A stretch of DNA of 64,000 nt. Origin: Rostratula benghalensis. Lineage: Eukaryota > Chordata > Aves > Charadriiformes > Rostratulidae. Positions 1 to 13,900 of this stretch are shown here, piece after piece. How positions within the stretch are numbered: position 1 is the stretch's first letter; each line of letters begins with the position of its first letter. Under the pieces are notes generated by a model. It ran no database searches. It worked only from the letters and a program-made list of their open reading frames with translations, and was not told the origin of the DNA. The position numbers were made by a program, and so were the translations under genes. The DNA is taken from positions 3,906,731 to 3,970,730 of the forward strand of contig VXAI01000046.1 in the NCBI GenBank assembly GCA_013399305.1, written 5' to 3'.

Positions 1-3000
1 CATGCTCAGCTATTACAACAGGCTTTCACTCCCGTTCAAAACCGCTGATGTACAATTTCAACAATGATTAATAGGTGTCACCTGAGCTAAATTAAGCTTG
101 ACCATCAGAGGAATGCCTGCATAAGGTGGTAATAATTTGTCCAATGCTTTATCATTGTTAGTCCAGTGGTGAGCTGCACTATGTTTATTTTATGAGTATT
201 TTTACTCCCAAGTAACATTTTTCATTCCAAACTTCTTTCATTCCAAAGGCATGGAACGAATACCATACAGAGTCTATTTTCTCAGCTGTTCAAATTTCCA
301 TCTGCTTTCTACTACAATGCAAAGTGGAAAAAATAGTTTTATTTTAACAGAAATGGAAAATCAAAGACTGGGATTAGGCTTAATGTGCAGTGGTTAAAAC
401 CATTGCTGAATTTGAGCTGAGTAGTACCACTGGGGTCACTCAGCTGTAATTATACTTTCAGAGCCAGATATGGACTGAGGGAACACACTGAGATCACTTC
501 CATCATCAAGATGAATGCTGGTAATAAGGAATTCATTTGAAAAAAATGCATGACTTTGTTACTAAGTAAGGCCAAGGCCACTTCTAAATAACCGCGGGAA
601 ATTCTGTTCAGTTACTGTATGGAGAGGGTTTTTTTTCCCTAATAATAAAGCTAAATATCAAACAACAAAACCTCCCACTATTTTCTCTGCACTTTCTGTA
701 ACAAACCAAAGATTTTGGAAACAGTTGAAAGAGCACTGGAAACTATCAAGGAAATCTGTTTGAAAAGGAAAAAGCTAAGTTCACTCACTCTGCTAAAAGG
801 AATAAAAATAATTAGAAAAAAGTGACTCTTAGACAGACTATTACAATCACAGTGATGACAACCAAGTACCAGATGCCAAAACTGTTTCAACAGAAGATTC
901 AATGTACATAAAACATTTGATGTATAAGATTTTTGTAACAGGAAATATTAAAAGAGGTACTGATTAGTGCTCAATAATTAAACTTACATTTTGCATGAAA
1001 AGCAAAGACTTAGCATTGTGTGTGTCGCAAGAAAAAATCATCCAAGGTTACCCTTTCAAATGTAAAGAACTAATTCAAAGTATAAATCAAAGAGCAGAGC
1101 TAAGGTTCACATCTGAGAAAGCGCAATACTGAACAATTGCTATCAAGAGGAAAAAAAATAATCCTGTTATGAAGATACTGTGTGACGTGCATTGAGGGTA
1201 AATTTCCTAGCTGCAATCACACCCCTCTGTTTACCAGGGAGAGTCCAGCTTGCTGGATGGCATGACATTTTATCACAGATTTCCATGTTCCTCCCCTACA
1301 AAGAATACCTCAGTTATCTCTGCTTTTTGTTTTCATGACATACATAAATATTTACCAGTTACACTGTCAGAACAGCAATTATGTGCCAGGCCTCAAGGCC
1401 CCATTACCACTGGTAATATGTTGCATTTGCTATCCTTATAAATTTCACCCAGAAGAAAGGTTTCACTTGTTTCAGTGAGTGGATCTGACCCTCCACACAC
1501 AAGGCAGGGAGGAGACTTATGTTTAGCTGGAGAAGGGGGGCAACAGGAGGAATAACAGGCCATCAATGAAAGATCTAGCTTGGCTTTAATCATTAAACCA
1601 CACCCCAGGGCAGCAGGGGCTGTGAAACTGGAAGCTGGATTATACCCAAATTGAAATTACAGTGATTAAGGCATTGACTGAATCATCTGAAATATCCTCC
1701 TGGCCGGGTTACACAGAATGCAAAACAAAACAAGTTCAGCCAAAGTAAATACATACCACATGCACCTGTTTCATTCTTTAGCCACGTACAACATGGCTTT
1801 ACTGAACTATGATTGTACAAAAAAAATTAAGTAGCTTATTTAAAAAGGAAGAAAATCCAGCAATTCCTTTGAAGTCCAGAGTGAATCGACATGTGAGTGA
1901 AACACTATCATGGAGAAGCAGGAAACAAATATAGTTGTTCAGAAACAGCCTGAAAGAATGTTACCACCATGACAAAAAACCCAAACAGAAGTATCCATCA
2001 CACCAAATACATACTTTTTTGCTCACCCATGTGACAAAAATCAGCTACTACATGTGATACACGAATTTTGCCATCCTCCACCCTGCAATTTAACAATGAA
2101 GACTTGGAGCTCAACAAATCATAAAAGCTTTTAACACTGAACTAGAGCTTTCAAGGCAAGAAGGGGAAATGAGGAAGAATAACTACTTGCTCATCAAAAT
2201 GACCTTTCATATAGCATATCAGTGACACAAACTACCATTGCTTCTCTCCTACTGTTCACGACATACTTGTGAATTCAAGCAGCAGTAGAGAAATGAACAG
2301 CCACAGAAATGTGGGAGGGTTTTTTTTTTTCTATATTATTAATAACTTTTCCCACAGTAACGTATTGATTTCATTGGCCCAGCAACCTCAATGCTAAATA
2401 TATACATATTTATGGACAATTCATATCCTTAAGAGTTTAGACTCCAAATAAGAAAGCAATGGGGGAGCTGGACACTTGTCAGTCTTCAATGCTTCTGCAG
2501 AGAATAAAATGTAGAAGACTAGGTAATAACACAGTGTAACTATAAAAAAGAAAACAAAACAACAAGCAAGAAACACGAGGAAACAACTAGATACTGATAT
2601 TGATGCATATACAGCAGAAAATTCCCCAAAGTGAAATGTGAACCATCCCAACATGCAGAAACATGTCAGAGCCTTGCTGTAAAATTAATTTCCACAGTCT
2701 AAACCCAACCCGCTCATATTTATGTCACCTTTTGCCTTAACCAGACATTAACTTGGGCTTCTAGGAACTCTTCAGTTATAGGACCCCACTGAAAACAGCC
2801 ACATCAGTATTCTAGTTTGCACAACTTCAGCAAGCCTTGCTTGTTTTTCTTGTCAGAATAAAATCTTTCACAAATTTTGAAGACATGCCCAGCTGCCTTT
2901 CTCAGAGGCCACCATGCTGCAACAAACTGCCTGTATTTCCCAACAGAGAGGATTTCAAACTAGCAAGTGAACAAAGTGCTTTTCCTGTTTCTCATGCACA

Positions 3001-6000
3001 GTGAAAGACATAGTTCCGATTTCCTCTGGAAATCAGTTCATCAGACTATGCATCTTGTATCCTACCTCACCAGAAAAAAGCTGGAGAAAGGAGAGGCTAG
3101 AGATGAGCACAGCTCCCAGTTTCCGAGACAAGCAAGAAAAAGGAGTGGCAGCTGGAGGACGGCGGATCTCCTTCCCTACAGGGAATAATGAAGAGGCAGA
3201 CTTCCTTACCCAGAAACATCACTCCAAGGTTTTTCTCTATTACGCATGGTCTACCTCTTTGTACATAGCAGGGAGCTGAGCAGCAGAGAGCAGGACTCTC
3301 TCAGGACAGTGCAGGCCATTCCTGCAGCACCCAGTAGGAACAGGCTTTCTCAATGGGCACTGCTGTGAAACACTCCGTGACACTTCCTACCCTCAGCCCT
3401 AAGTTGACGTGTAACAGTGACACTGCCCAGGAGGCACAAATGTCAACAGCTCCCTACAGCCTGGCTGGCAACACATTTAGTAACAGATTAATGACTCCAT
3501 GGTACAACCTTTTATGAATTACACTGCACATCTCTGAAATTCTTACACTCTCGGTGCACCTACAACCACTGTCAGTGTCTGCTACTACAACCAGAAAAGG
3601 CTCCTGCAGGTTTGTACAAGAACTCCTTTTGTCCAGACAGACAGAAGTACCCACTCAAATCACAAGTCCTGAAACGTTTTACTAAAAGGCTCTCCAGCCA
3701 GTTTCTTGGCTGCTACTTTGCTGAGAACTATACCACTACCTCAGCAGGCCAGTTCCTTTGTCTCTTGGCCTGCTCTGCCCTCAACTTCAGAGTTCCCATT
3801 CTTGGTTCTCTCTCGCTGCCAGCCCCTTCCCATAAGAACCAGTGGCTCTTTGACCTACTGCCTATTCCCAAGTCAAGTTAGCCTCCACTTCCTCATACTT
3901 TTCAGGAAGTGTTTCTATTGCTTTGGCATGCCATTAGAGTGATCTGCTGCAAATGTTCCTGCAAATGACTTAGCCAGGATCGTCCTCAAAACAGGCAAAA
4001 CTCTTACTAGGTTTCTTACAAAGTTCATTAAATTCAATGGTAAAGGATGCAGTTTACCTAAATACAAGTGACATTTAGCAACATAAACTCATTTGAGCGG
4101 GGATACATTTGGAAAACATTCTATGGAAAATAATTTTTCAAAGTATCTGGTTTTGATCAACGTCTCAGACACAGAAAAAAACTGAATCTTTCAGAAAGTC
4201 TGATCCTTTCAAAGAGTGATAGTATTAAATGTCTGGGAGGACTGTATGAAGTACTCCCAAATCACACCATCTACTGCCCTTGAGGCAAGGGGCAAGAGAG
4301 GAGAATCTTCTAATATCTCTGCAGGCACCAATTGCTTTGTGTCACATGGTTTTCCAGTTTTTCTAGATTTCCAGAGTAAATTAATGTAACTGAGGACTTC
4401 TAAAACAAATACCCCTAGAACTTATTCATCCTCAGTTAGTTTTTCTAAACTCTCCCTTTTCTTTTGTCATAAATTTTGACAAATAAGAAGTTACTATTTC
4501 AATATTCCAGCCATAAGCTGTACTGTAGACCTCAAAAGGGTTCTTATTTATTTTAAAATGTGGAAATTTGCTAAATTCACTCTAGAGGCTCCCCCTCTTT
4601 TTAGGCTCCCATTCGACTATCACAGAAACCTCAGTCCCCACAAACTTCACACTTACAAACTGATATTGTCTTGCAGGAAGTAACTTTAAATATACATATA
4701 TGATAATAAACTGTTGCCCTCATTCAGCGCAGGCCATGCTGAGCTTCCCAAGTATAGCTGCCAGAACCAACCAACCCAGAAGCAACTTCTTTTTGTCTAA
4801 TACCACATGCCTGACTTGTGGTTCCCTGTATGTACCCTTTGGAGAAGCTGAGCAACACAGGTGTAAACATAAAATTAATATTTGAAAGATTTGAGGAAAT
4901 GTTGGAGATAGGCAGTTACTTACAGCACACAGCTGCAGCTACAGAAAACCTGCTCCCCCTTTCTGCAAAGACTTCTCTCTCACACAATTGCCTTGGCACA
5001 GGAGACAACTGCATTTCCAGCATACTTGGAGTCGCTTCTCACCGAGCAGTGATTTTTGAGAATGATCTGGTTGAGGAATCCACAAATGGGTCATTTGCAG
5101 GGTTTTATACATCTGGATCTGAAGAGTCTTTGCTGCAGAGATACCTTCAACGCTGCACAATGACAGGAAGAGTCTAATTTCATCTCCAGCCCAGATATAT
5201 CTAAGCCTTGCAAAAGACCATTTTCTATATAGAATACAAGCCTCCTTTCCTAAATGCTATGCGAAGAATTTCAGATAAACAGGTGCTGCCTCTGTCAGTG
5301 AGATCCTGTACTTTAACTCCTAACTGAATCCAAGCTAGAACAAGCATTAGGCCTGTATTAATGACCACTTTCTTTTTTTAATTATTACTTTTACTGTTCT
5401 CAAGAAATTACTAACTCAGCTAGGAGAACATGAACAGGACGGACACGTCACAGACACCATTTGAAAACCTTTGTTTTCTAAGTGACTTTTGCTACCAGAA
5501 TGACAATAAATGAATCCTTTTACCTGCCTGTACCTGTCAGCAACTAACAGCTTGCTGCGAATATACTGAACTAATAAATGCACCTAGAGGTTCTAAGTCA
5601 CCTTTAGAAAGATTCTTGTGTTTCAGTCACCACAAACTGTTAAAGATGTTGTTTTTCTTCTAACAATGTCAGATATCATTTGTTTCTGGCCCTAATTAGC
5701 GCTTACTGCTCAGAGATACAGAGGCATGATAACCCAGTGACACTCCACATATAGCACACAGTTGAAACAAGAGGTTTGCAGAGCTCCTTGCAAAATCTGA
5801 AAGTGAAAATACACTGACAGACAGTATGACAGTATGATCATGGACATATCTAAAGTATACAACTTGGACCCATTCAGATTAAGGAAGCCTATTCCAATCT
5901 TGCTGACTTTTTCCTCACAATTTACAATTACAGGGCTTTCCCGGAAAAATCATAACAAGTAGCAGAGGTCTGCTTGTTACAATTGGCCTATTGCCTTCAA

Positions 6001-7805
6001 GTTTTGCACAGAACATTTTTGCCTACAGATCCCAGTACCAAGTAGACTTGTATTTCTCATTTAATACACGTAAAACAATGGGAACTAGAACACGGTTTTG
6101 TAGTGGAGTTTAATATTCCTCTGTCATGCAAGGATGGCACCTCCTTGTGTATACACTTACTACTCCTTCTGGCTTTTCTAGAAAAGGTGTTTCTTGCAGA
6201 AAATGCACCCATTAAAAAAGGCCACAATTTCAGATGCCACATCTGAGTGTAGTCTCCTCTAAACCCAGCCCATCATTCACCATATAACAAACCCCAGCTT
6301 CACAGCATAGCCCTTGGGCCAGCCCTGTTTCTAGGACATGCAGGCCAGAAGGAAGTAGGTTCCCCCCATGCTGCTGGGACCACACAATCCTTTACCAGAC
6401 TGAGGCTTCTCAAGCGGATGAAACAACAAGGGCCAGCCTTCACCAGGTTGTTTCAACTACACTTCTCCATTCCAAAGGCCTAATAACCATCACCAACCTA
6501 AAGAGGAGAGCGAGGTTCATCATGTCAAAAGACACTGAATTTCCAAATCCAGTTCAGGAACCAAAGTAAAATTATACTACTCAGTTTCCAGTTTCTCATT
6601 TTAGAGGTTTGATTGTTGCAATACACACTAGGGCCTCCTAGGTTAAAAACAAAAAGCGCACTTTTTACACCCTAAACACATACTGAATTTCTTTACTGCT
6701 CACTGTTGTCAGATTTTCACTTTCAGGCTGATATTATAAGGACCAATCAACACTCCAAAGTAAGCAGTTACAGAAAATTTAGTAGTTGAGGCCTTCTTGA
6801 GAGGGAAGGGAATGGAAAAAAAAAAACAACCCAACCAAACCAATGCCCTAAAAACATCTCTCCTTTAGAGAAATCTCAACAACTCACAAGATGAAACAGC
6901 TGTGACTGCAAAAAAATAAGATTAGGCAATGAAACAACTTCAACTGAAGTGTTTTAATGTAACTAAATTATTGGCCCTTGAAAAAGGGTAATGGCAAATA
7001 CGAAGTCATTTATCAAAACCAACTGCCAGACATTGGGAAAGAAGCCAAGACATGTACAGCCCTAATTTAGCTATTTGCATATTAAAAAGAAAATCACTGG
7101 AAGATTGGACACTGAATGGAAACCAGCAATCGTCACTGAGTACACTGTATGCTGCTAAATCACTGGGGGAGCCCTCTCTCATCCAGCTCACAAACCCAGC
7201 AGAGTTTAAACAGGTGCTTATGGTCGAGTATCAAAATAGTCCATTAACTCCACCTATAATTAATACCTGCAGATAAGCCTTTATAAATTAAAAGCTATAT
7301 ACAACTATTAAGCAGTCCAGCTGAAATGTTGACAGGTAAGTCTTTTCAAGAAGACGTACACAGTGTTTTTACAGGCAGATACGAATGTGTTCTGTCAGTG
7401 TCAGTAGAAAACAGCAGTGCTGTGCAGCGCTGCTCAAAGCAGCCAGGCAAATTCAAGGGCTGTGTCTATGATGAGAGCACCATGGGTTCCTGTTCCCCAG
7501 CTGGTTCTGCAAATGGACAGGCGAATTCAGTCTAAAGCAGACACAGATGACACCTATCTACAAAAGACAATCTAAACATACCTTTTATTGTCATAGTTGC
7601 AAGGAAAGAAACAGCAAAAAGAGTTAGCACACTTCATTTAAAAAAATATATATATCTAAAGTTTGATTTTTGTAATGGGATGTGTTTCTGTTTTTGTACA
7701 TTGCCACTGATCTCAGCTAACACGCAGAGTTACTGCTTTAAGATATGACAAGTACCTCCATGTGTCAGCTTTTAGAATAGTGTGGTGTTATCAGTACAAA
7801 CTTAC
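1..7805 (-). other. DAPK2: DAPK2 intron following the first coding exon (incomplete)
   Basis: This AT-rich stretch begins with a strong donor (GTAAGT) after the DAPK2 exon ending at 7806 and runs off the left end of the window. I looked for the next DAPK2 exon, which should open with the glycine-rich loop residues GQFAIVKKC, and did not find it on the minus strand. The reading frames here are short, lack family motifs and have no paired splice sites. I see no confident repeat, RNA gene or exon in it. A long intron at this place agrees with the large size of vertebrate DAPK2. Confidence 0.7.
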
Positions 7806-7882
7806 CTTCCCAGCTCTTCCCCAATTTCATAAACATCTTCCACCTTCTGTTGCTTGAACAAAGCCATGTTTGGACTTTTCAT
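7806..7882 (-). CDS. DAPK2: DAPK2 first coding exon (death-associated protein kinase 2, N-terminus only)
   Basis: DAPK2 is a Ca2+/calmodulin-regulated serine/threonine kinase of the death-associated kinase family, acting in apoptosis and autophagy signalling in the cytoplasm. This exon encodes 25 residues plus two bases of the next codon. They start MKSPNMALFK and end DVYEIGEELG, the segment just before the kinase glycine-rich loop, and closely resemble human DAPK2 (KQQKVEDFYDIGEELGS). The exon ends at a perfect donor (GTAAGT); the rest of the gene is outside the window. Start choice is uncertain. The first in-frame ATG (7880-7882) has T at -3, a weak context. The second (7865-7867, residue 6) has A at -3 and G at +4, a strong one. 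The exon extends 5' as UTR to an AG acceptor just before 7903. DAPK1 and DAPK3 differ in this segment, so the DAPK2 call is firm. Confidence 0.9.
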
Positions 7883-7903
7883 TGAGGCATGAAGACGATG
7901 TAA
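7883..7903 (-). other. DAPK2: 5'UTR part of DAPK2 first coding exon, with minimal uORF
   Basis: Twenty-one bases lie between the acceptor (TTCTAG, ending at 7904) and the first in-frame ATG. They contain an out-of-frame ATG whose three-codon frame (Met-Pro-Gln-stop) ends in a TGA overlapping the main ATG as ATGA. No in-frame ATG lies further upstream in the exon; the in-frame codons read Leu-His-Arg-Leu-His-Ala-Ser. Confidence 0.7.
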
Positions 7904-10900
7904 CTAGAATATTAAGGAAAAATTATATTCATTACAATCTTCCAATAGGAAAGAATGGGTAAAACACATTTCTGGTCCAGTCAAATGCTGCTCATTCATG
8001 GCCCAGGTTACCACTGTTCAACAAAAAGAATGAAATTAGCAGTCTCAGCTAAATACTGATGGTCCAAATATAAGCCATCTATAAGCAAAGAGAATTCTCG
8101 CCCCCTCGCTCAAGTATCTGAGTACATACTGAATCAGAAGCACAGAACACACTTTGAAACATAAATGTGTCAGGTGTAAAGCAACTAACTAACAATTTGA
8201 CTAACTTACGGACAATAAAAACATCCACACTACACTAAAGAGAACAAGCATGAGAATCAGCATTATGGGCTGCTTCGTTAAAGTGTCAGCAGGAAGACCA
8301 CAAGGCAAGAGTTTCCTTTGCCTCATGCCAAGCAGTATTTCTGAAGGACATAGGCAGGACAGCATATGGAAATCCCAACTACTGCTGCAAAAAGGCATTG
8401 TGATTCTATCCACAGAGTTCTCAGCACAACATCTTTCATCACACTCCAGACATTTCAAGTGAGAAAACCATGGGCAGCATCTGTCAGATGCATTACTCTG
8501 TGTAACTCTGAAATTTGTTTCCTGAACACAACTGTTGGCACAAACAACATGCACTACTTAGATCAGAACATATAAAGTAGATGTAAGGCCTCTAGCATCA
8601 CAATAAAATCTAACTAGATTGAGCCATACAGTTATTCTCACACATCTCTAGGCTTCAGCAGCATATTGCTACTTCTCAATGTAACATGTATTTCCTTATG
8701 AATCCCAGATGCCACATGGTTCAGGTGCACCGGGGACTTCCAGGTTCTACATTTCTGTACAGCTCCTGCATGCTTTTAAATAGCAGTCTACCTGACTGTG
8801 GCACACTCCAAAGTTTATTTCACAAGAAAACAAAGCCCTGTTTTGATCCTTTAGAAATGTACTCAATTCTGTGTTGCAAAAAGCAGCAGCTATTTTGATA
8901 AATCAGCAGATTATATAAAATAGGACAAAGTACCAAAGGGCAAATTGTAGCATTCCTGCCAAGTTGAAATTCACATATTTTAAAATATTTTTCTCTAACA
9001 AAAGCATATATCAAAACCAGCAAAAAGCTGTAAAAAGCTAGCAACTTGTCAAAATGCACACAGCTTTTGTCATGTGCTCGCCTCAGAAAAAAAGACTGGC
9101 TGCTTTGTTTTCCCTCTTCTTTTTTGTAAACCATTGGCTTCAAACCCACAGAGGGCATGTGGAGTATCAACTCAATTCCTTTACTCTTATTGATTCAAAG
9201 GAACAGTTTCTTAGCTATTCTACATATATTTTATGGCTGACGTTCGCAAAACCTACACATTAGTACAAAAATTATACCAATGTTTTATTTCAAGCAGGAG
9301 AGCTAGTGAATCAACACAGAGATACCAGTTGGCAATAACATTCACTCTTTCAAAAATCAGGAGCAATAGATAAAGGGGTTATCAACAAAATCAGATGTTC
9401 CTCTATTAATACTCAGCACCAGTTACACAACACACGAGAAGCGGTACCTGCTCCCACCCTCTGGTGACGGTCATGATACTTAACATCTCCATGCAGTGCA
9501 TCCCTTTGGATTGACAATTCCAAAGCACAAGGACATGATAGAATGGTTAAGAGTTGGAAGGGACCTTAAAGATACTTAAGTTCCAAACCCCTCTGCCACT
9601 CTATCCATTCTATGGGTCTATGAATAGCAGCTTTGCCGGAGGTCTCCACTGCAGAAGCAACAGGTTTTTTAAAGTCTCTGCAGGGCCTATTGCATTTTTA
9701 TTAACAAACCTGGTCAAACCCCAGTTTCAAAACTCGGCAATGGAGACAGTTTGCCTCCCATGCCCTTCCTATATAACTGTGCTATAGCAAAGATCTCTCT
9801 TACTCAGTACTTAAGGCAAATGACAGAAACCACCCATGTTGTGACACTGACTACAGCACTATTAAGGTGCAGAAATAACACTTGCATTGGGGACCCAAGA
9901 CTTAGACGTGTTATAATGTGGGGTTGGTGGCTTTTTTTTTTTTCCACTTCCACTTTCCACTCCTATAATTTCTCAGACCTTTTCTGGCTGATCTTTACTT
10001 CACATTTTCAAAGTTTTTCAAGATAAACCCAGATGAACTGTTCTGTTGCTTTGCTTGTTAATTCCCTTCCCAAAGCCACATTCACACTTGGGACAAAAAT
10101 GTCTCTTTTTTCCTCTCCATGAAAATAAACAATGCTAAATTCTGCTTTGTAAGCAAATTATTGTGTTCCTCAAGCAACCTTTCATCATCTCAGAGACAGC
10201 TTATTGACCAATGTTGCTCAGGGCTTGAAACTAGAGTCAATAAATGCTTTAGGAGCATTTACAAGAATGAGGAGATGTCTGAGCTATTCGCTCCATACTA
10301 AATGTATATAATGTTGCTTCCAATTGTTCAGAGCAGGTTTTTCTGAAGTATTGGTACAAAACCTACTTCAACACCCAGACTTCAGAAAATGCAAACAAAG
10401 GACAAAGACAAGCATTGCTGAAAACCCCAAACGTTTTTTTCATCCTGATTTGCAAGATTAAGCTCTGAGCACATGCAAAATCAAGTATGGGAAAATGCCC
10501 ACATTTTAAGAGATACTGAGACTTGCCCAAAGACCGTAAAGCCCTCAAGCTGACTACTCCCTTCATCAGAATCCAAGGTATGTGGCTAAAAATAACATTA
10601 ATGCAAACACACCAAAAAGAATACCATTGTTCTAGGACAGAGAGAGAGAGTGAGTTTGTCATTCAGAAGAGCAATTAAAAACATTGCTTTGATAATGGGG
10701 AACGCGCCCAAGATGCCTGTGGGAACATAGCCTCTTTATGTAATTAACAAGTATAGCCATTTCCCAGCATCCTCCAAAGAACAGAGATACCTCTGCAGAT
10801 ACATAGAATCCATGCAACACCATCCCAAAACCGACCAGAAAATTCTTATCCCTTTTGCTCATCTTTTAACTCATACCCTTCTGCAAAGATCAAACCAGCA

Positions 10901-13900
10901 AGCTTACCCTCAATGCCAGGGAACCGTTCAAGCACTAGAGTCAGCCTAGAGACTTGTTTTTGAAGACTGAAGACACAGCTGTTCCAATGTGTTCAGACCC
11001 TCTAGTCAGTCACACCTCTGATGCACTGGTGTTTCCCATGTCTATCGCATCACGTTATCTTATACTGCCTTCCACTCTCATTACTTCTGTAGATCTCTCT
11101 CACTGGCTTTTGCCCAGCAGCCACAATTAGCAGATGCTCAAAATAGATCACACACTTGATGATTCAAGACAATTGTCATTAGCAAGTACACACCATAAGG
11201 TGGGTAAGATAATAAAAGATAACCTTCACACACATGAAATTTATCTGAAATAAAAATGCCATTCACAAGCATAAACATAACCCTCCCCTGATATTATACA
11301 CTGATCTTGGGAAACAAAGGTGACTTCACATTCAAAGATTTCAACTACGATGTTTTTGTTGGACTCCGTTTGCAAGCACCAAGTGCAAGTATATCAATGG
11401 AGGGATGAGAGCCTTCATTTTTTCCCTCTAGTCAGATGGTGATTTCCTTATGCCAGTCAGTGAAAGCAGACTCTATTAGCCATCCATCTTTGACTCATTC
11501 AGACAAAGAAGTTGTACATTCATGATCTGAGGGAATAGCAATAATCAACTTTGTTTTCTGACACACTCCTTATGCTAACATTTCTGGGACATGTGCCCAA
11601 ACAGTATCACAATACGATGAGTCAGGACCATTCCAATCACTTAGGGTCAGCACTGCAACTCATTAAAACCAGGATTATGAGGGTATTTGCTGCAGTCAGT
11701 TTTGGATCAGACCAGAGTTGTAAGAGCTCCAAGGCAACCTCTGTAGAGGAGATGGCCTTCTGTGTTCTTTCACACAACATGCCAAGCCTGTTCCTCAAAC
11801 ATCCTTGGGGCTGTCTCTTCTACGTCAGTCTCTTTGCTCTAGGATTCCCAGCAGTGAGTTTTAATACAAAGGCCACCTTCTACTCAGCATATTCATATTG
11901 TACCATGTTTACGTAATGACACTCCATAGCATGCTATATGTAGAGGATATGACATTTCACTGTTTACTCCTGTATCCAACTCCCATTTACACATCCCAAA
12001 CAGCACAAAGGGGCAAAGTATTGCTAATCCTATGCAGATGATTTTCCTACAGGCATATAACAAAGCCATAGCAAAAACAGACATAGGACACACACCTCTG
12101 AGATTCCACTGTCAAGCACTAGAAACGTGTCCTGCCTAGCCTCTTCACATCCCTAAATTCTGTCATACCATAAAATTGGATCTTATTTACTCCTAAGAAA
12201 TTACACTGTTTCCCATTATGATCTAAGGCATATATTTAAATACCTATTTTTTTATATCAGCAGAAACTCTGGATATAGATATTCTTATTGCAATACAGAA
12301 AAGCATTTTTAGTACAGCTTGTGGTGTAATTAAATTAATCTAAAGAAATCAATTCTTCTGATGAGGATGACAGAATCCACCTTAAGAGGAGCAGAAGAAA
12401 GTAAGTTATATTACACTCTTAAAAAAGGTCTCCCTGCATGGGTAAGTTATTAGCCTGTCATCACCAAATTATTTGACAATGACTGGTCTACACATGCAAA
12501 ATCCATGATACATGTCCACCCACCCACTGAACGAGAGCAGAATTATAGAAAACAGAAGTAAGAATAAAACTGTTATATCATTTGGCTTGTCAACAGCCTT
12601 GCATTCTTTTTCCTTAGGGTATCTCCTATCCTAAGGAAACCAGTTTCAAGTGACTGAGGTAACAGCTGAATAATCTTACTGTCTCAGGTACACCTGACAT
12701 GAGCTGAATCACTAAATCCTTTACCAAACTCAGAAGCATCCCCTGTGGCATGTTTTTACATTACAAAACAATATTTATACATAAGTAAAATCCAAAACCC
12801 ATTAGAACAGACCAAAACAAAGTAACAACTTGTCTTACAGGTTGTTTTTTAAGACTGAAAAATTACCAAGACAATTTAGAATCAGAAATGGACTGTTTTA
12901 AATTAGTAATGTAAAAAAACCAAACCAACTAACCACAAGCCAAGAAAACAAAACAAAACAAAAAAATCACCCAAACCCATCAAACAAATTCAAATTAATT
13001 CAAAGTATATTGCCTTTAAGCATTAAAAGTGTTTTCCTCTAACCTTTTTCATTCCCTCTTTGTCTTCTTTTGTATCCTAGAAAAAACTACGCAACCCCAA
13101 CAGGAAAAAAAACAAGTCATTTTTACCCTCTGCTTTCAAATAAACATAATCGTAACTTTTTTAAAAGTTATATTAATTTCAGCAAACTCTCATTTTGACT
13201 TACATATTTCCCTATCAGAAAACAACAGTAGCCGAAAACTTTTTTTCTCTCAAAAAATGGAGACAGGTATTGTTACCTGTGTGCCTATAAAGGACTCAAA
13301 AAACACCCAATATCCAAGCACTTCAGTTTGGTTACAGAATCACTGTTCCTGCCACTAACTCAAGGGATCCCTTTCTGACCCCCCCAAGTTTACTCTGCAG
13401 TAGTTACACGTGTGGGGAATGACTTAAGACTGCATTTCCAAGCCCTCACTTCAAGCATACGTACCAAACGTGTTAGCTCTGCAGCTAATTACGTCTCCCC
13501 AGCAGACAGCTAACTGCCAGGGCTGTCGCTGTCCCTGATTCGGGAGGCCTCGCGTGCCTGAGCGATGAGCTTGGTGCGAACGCCTGGACAGATGGGGCAC
13601 AGGGGAAGCCCGCAATGCCAGGCACGCGGGCATGGCATGGCAGAGCTCCGCTCCCCGTCCCTCGGGCGCCTTCAAGGATTATTACTGCAGATCAGACACA
13701 TCACTGCCCAAAGTCAAGTGAGATCTAGCCCAGGTGATCTACATTTCTTGCACAAGCAGATAAAGGACATGGAAAAGTCTGAAACCTACTTATGTTTTGG
13801 AACCATCACCTCTAGAGAAGGTCAGAGTTGAGCTTTTCCCCCATACAGCGAGCAGATGAGCATGCCGATTTTGGTCATCTTGCAGTCGGTGACCGACCAG

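Noticed and set aside
4818..5177. 119-codon plus-strand frame
   Set aside because: No recognisable family, with opposite-strand frames over the same bases; consistent with chance in intron sequence.
1..7805. Further DAPK2 kinase exons
   Set aside because: Searched by eye for the glycine-loop, VAIK-like lysine and HFDLKPEN coding patterns on the minus strand without success; the frames present have no such motif.
8201..8554. 117-codon minus-strand frame with cysteines and a hydrophobic C-terminal stretch
   Set aside because: The cysteine pattern fits no known domain, there is no splice or promoter context, and it lies inside the inferred DAPK2 intron 1.
9600..9787. Extension of the 9,535 CR1 fragment
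   Set aside because: The sequence after about 9,600 loses clear similarity to CR1; I could not place a boundary by eye.
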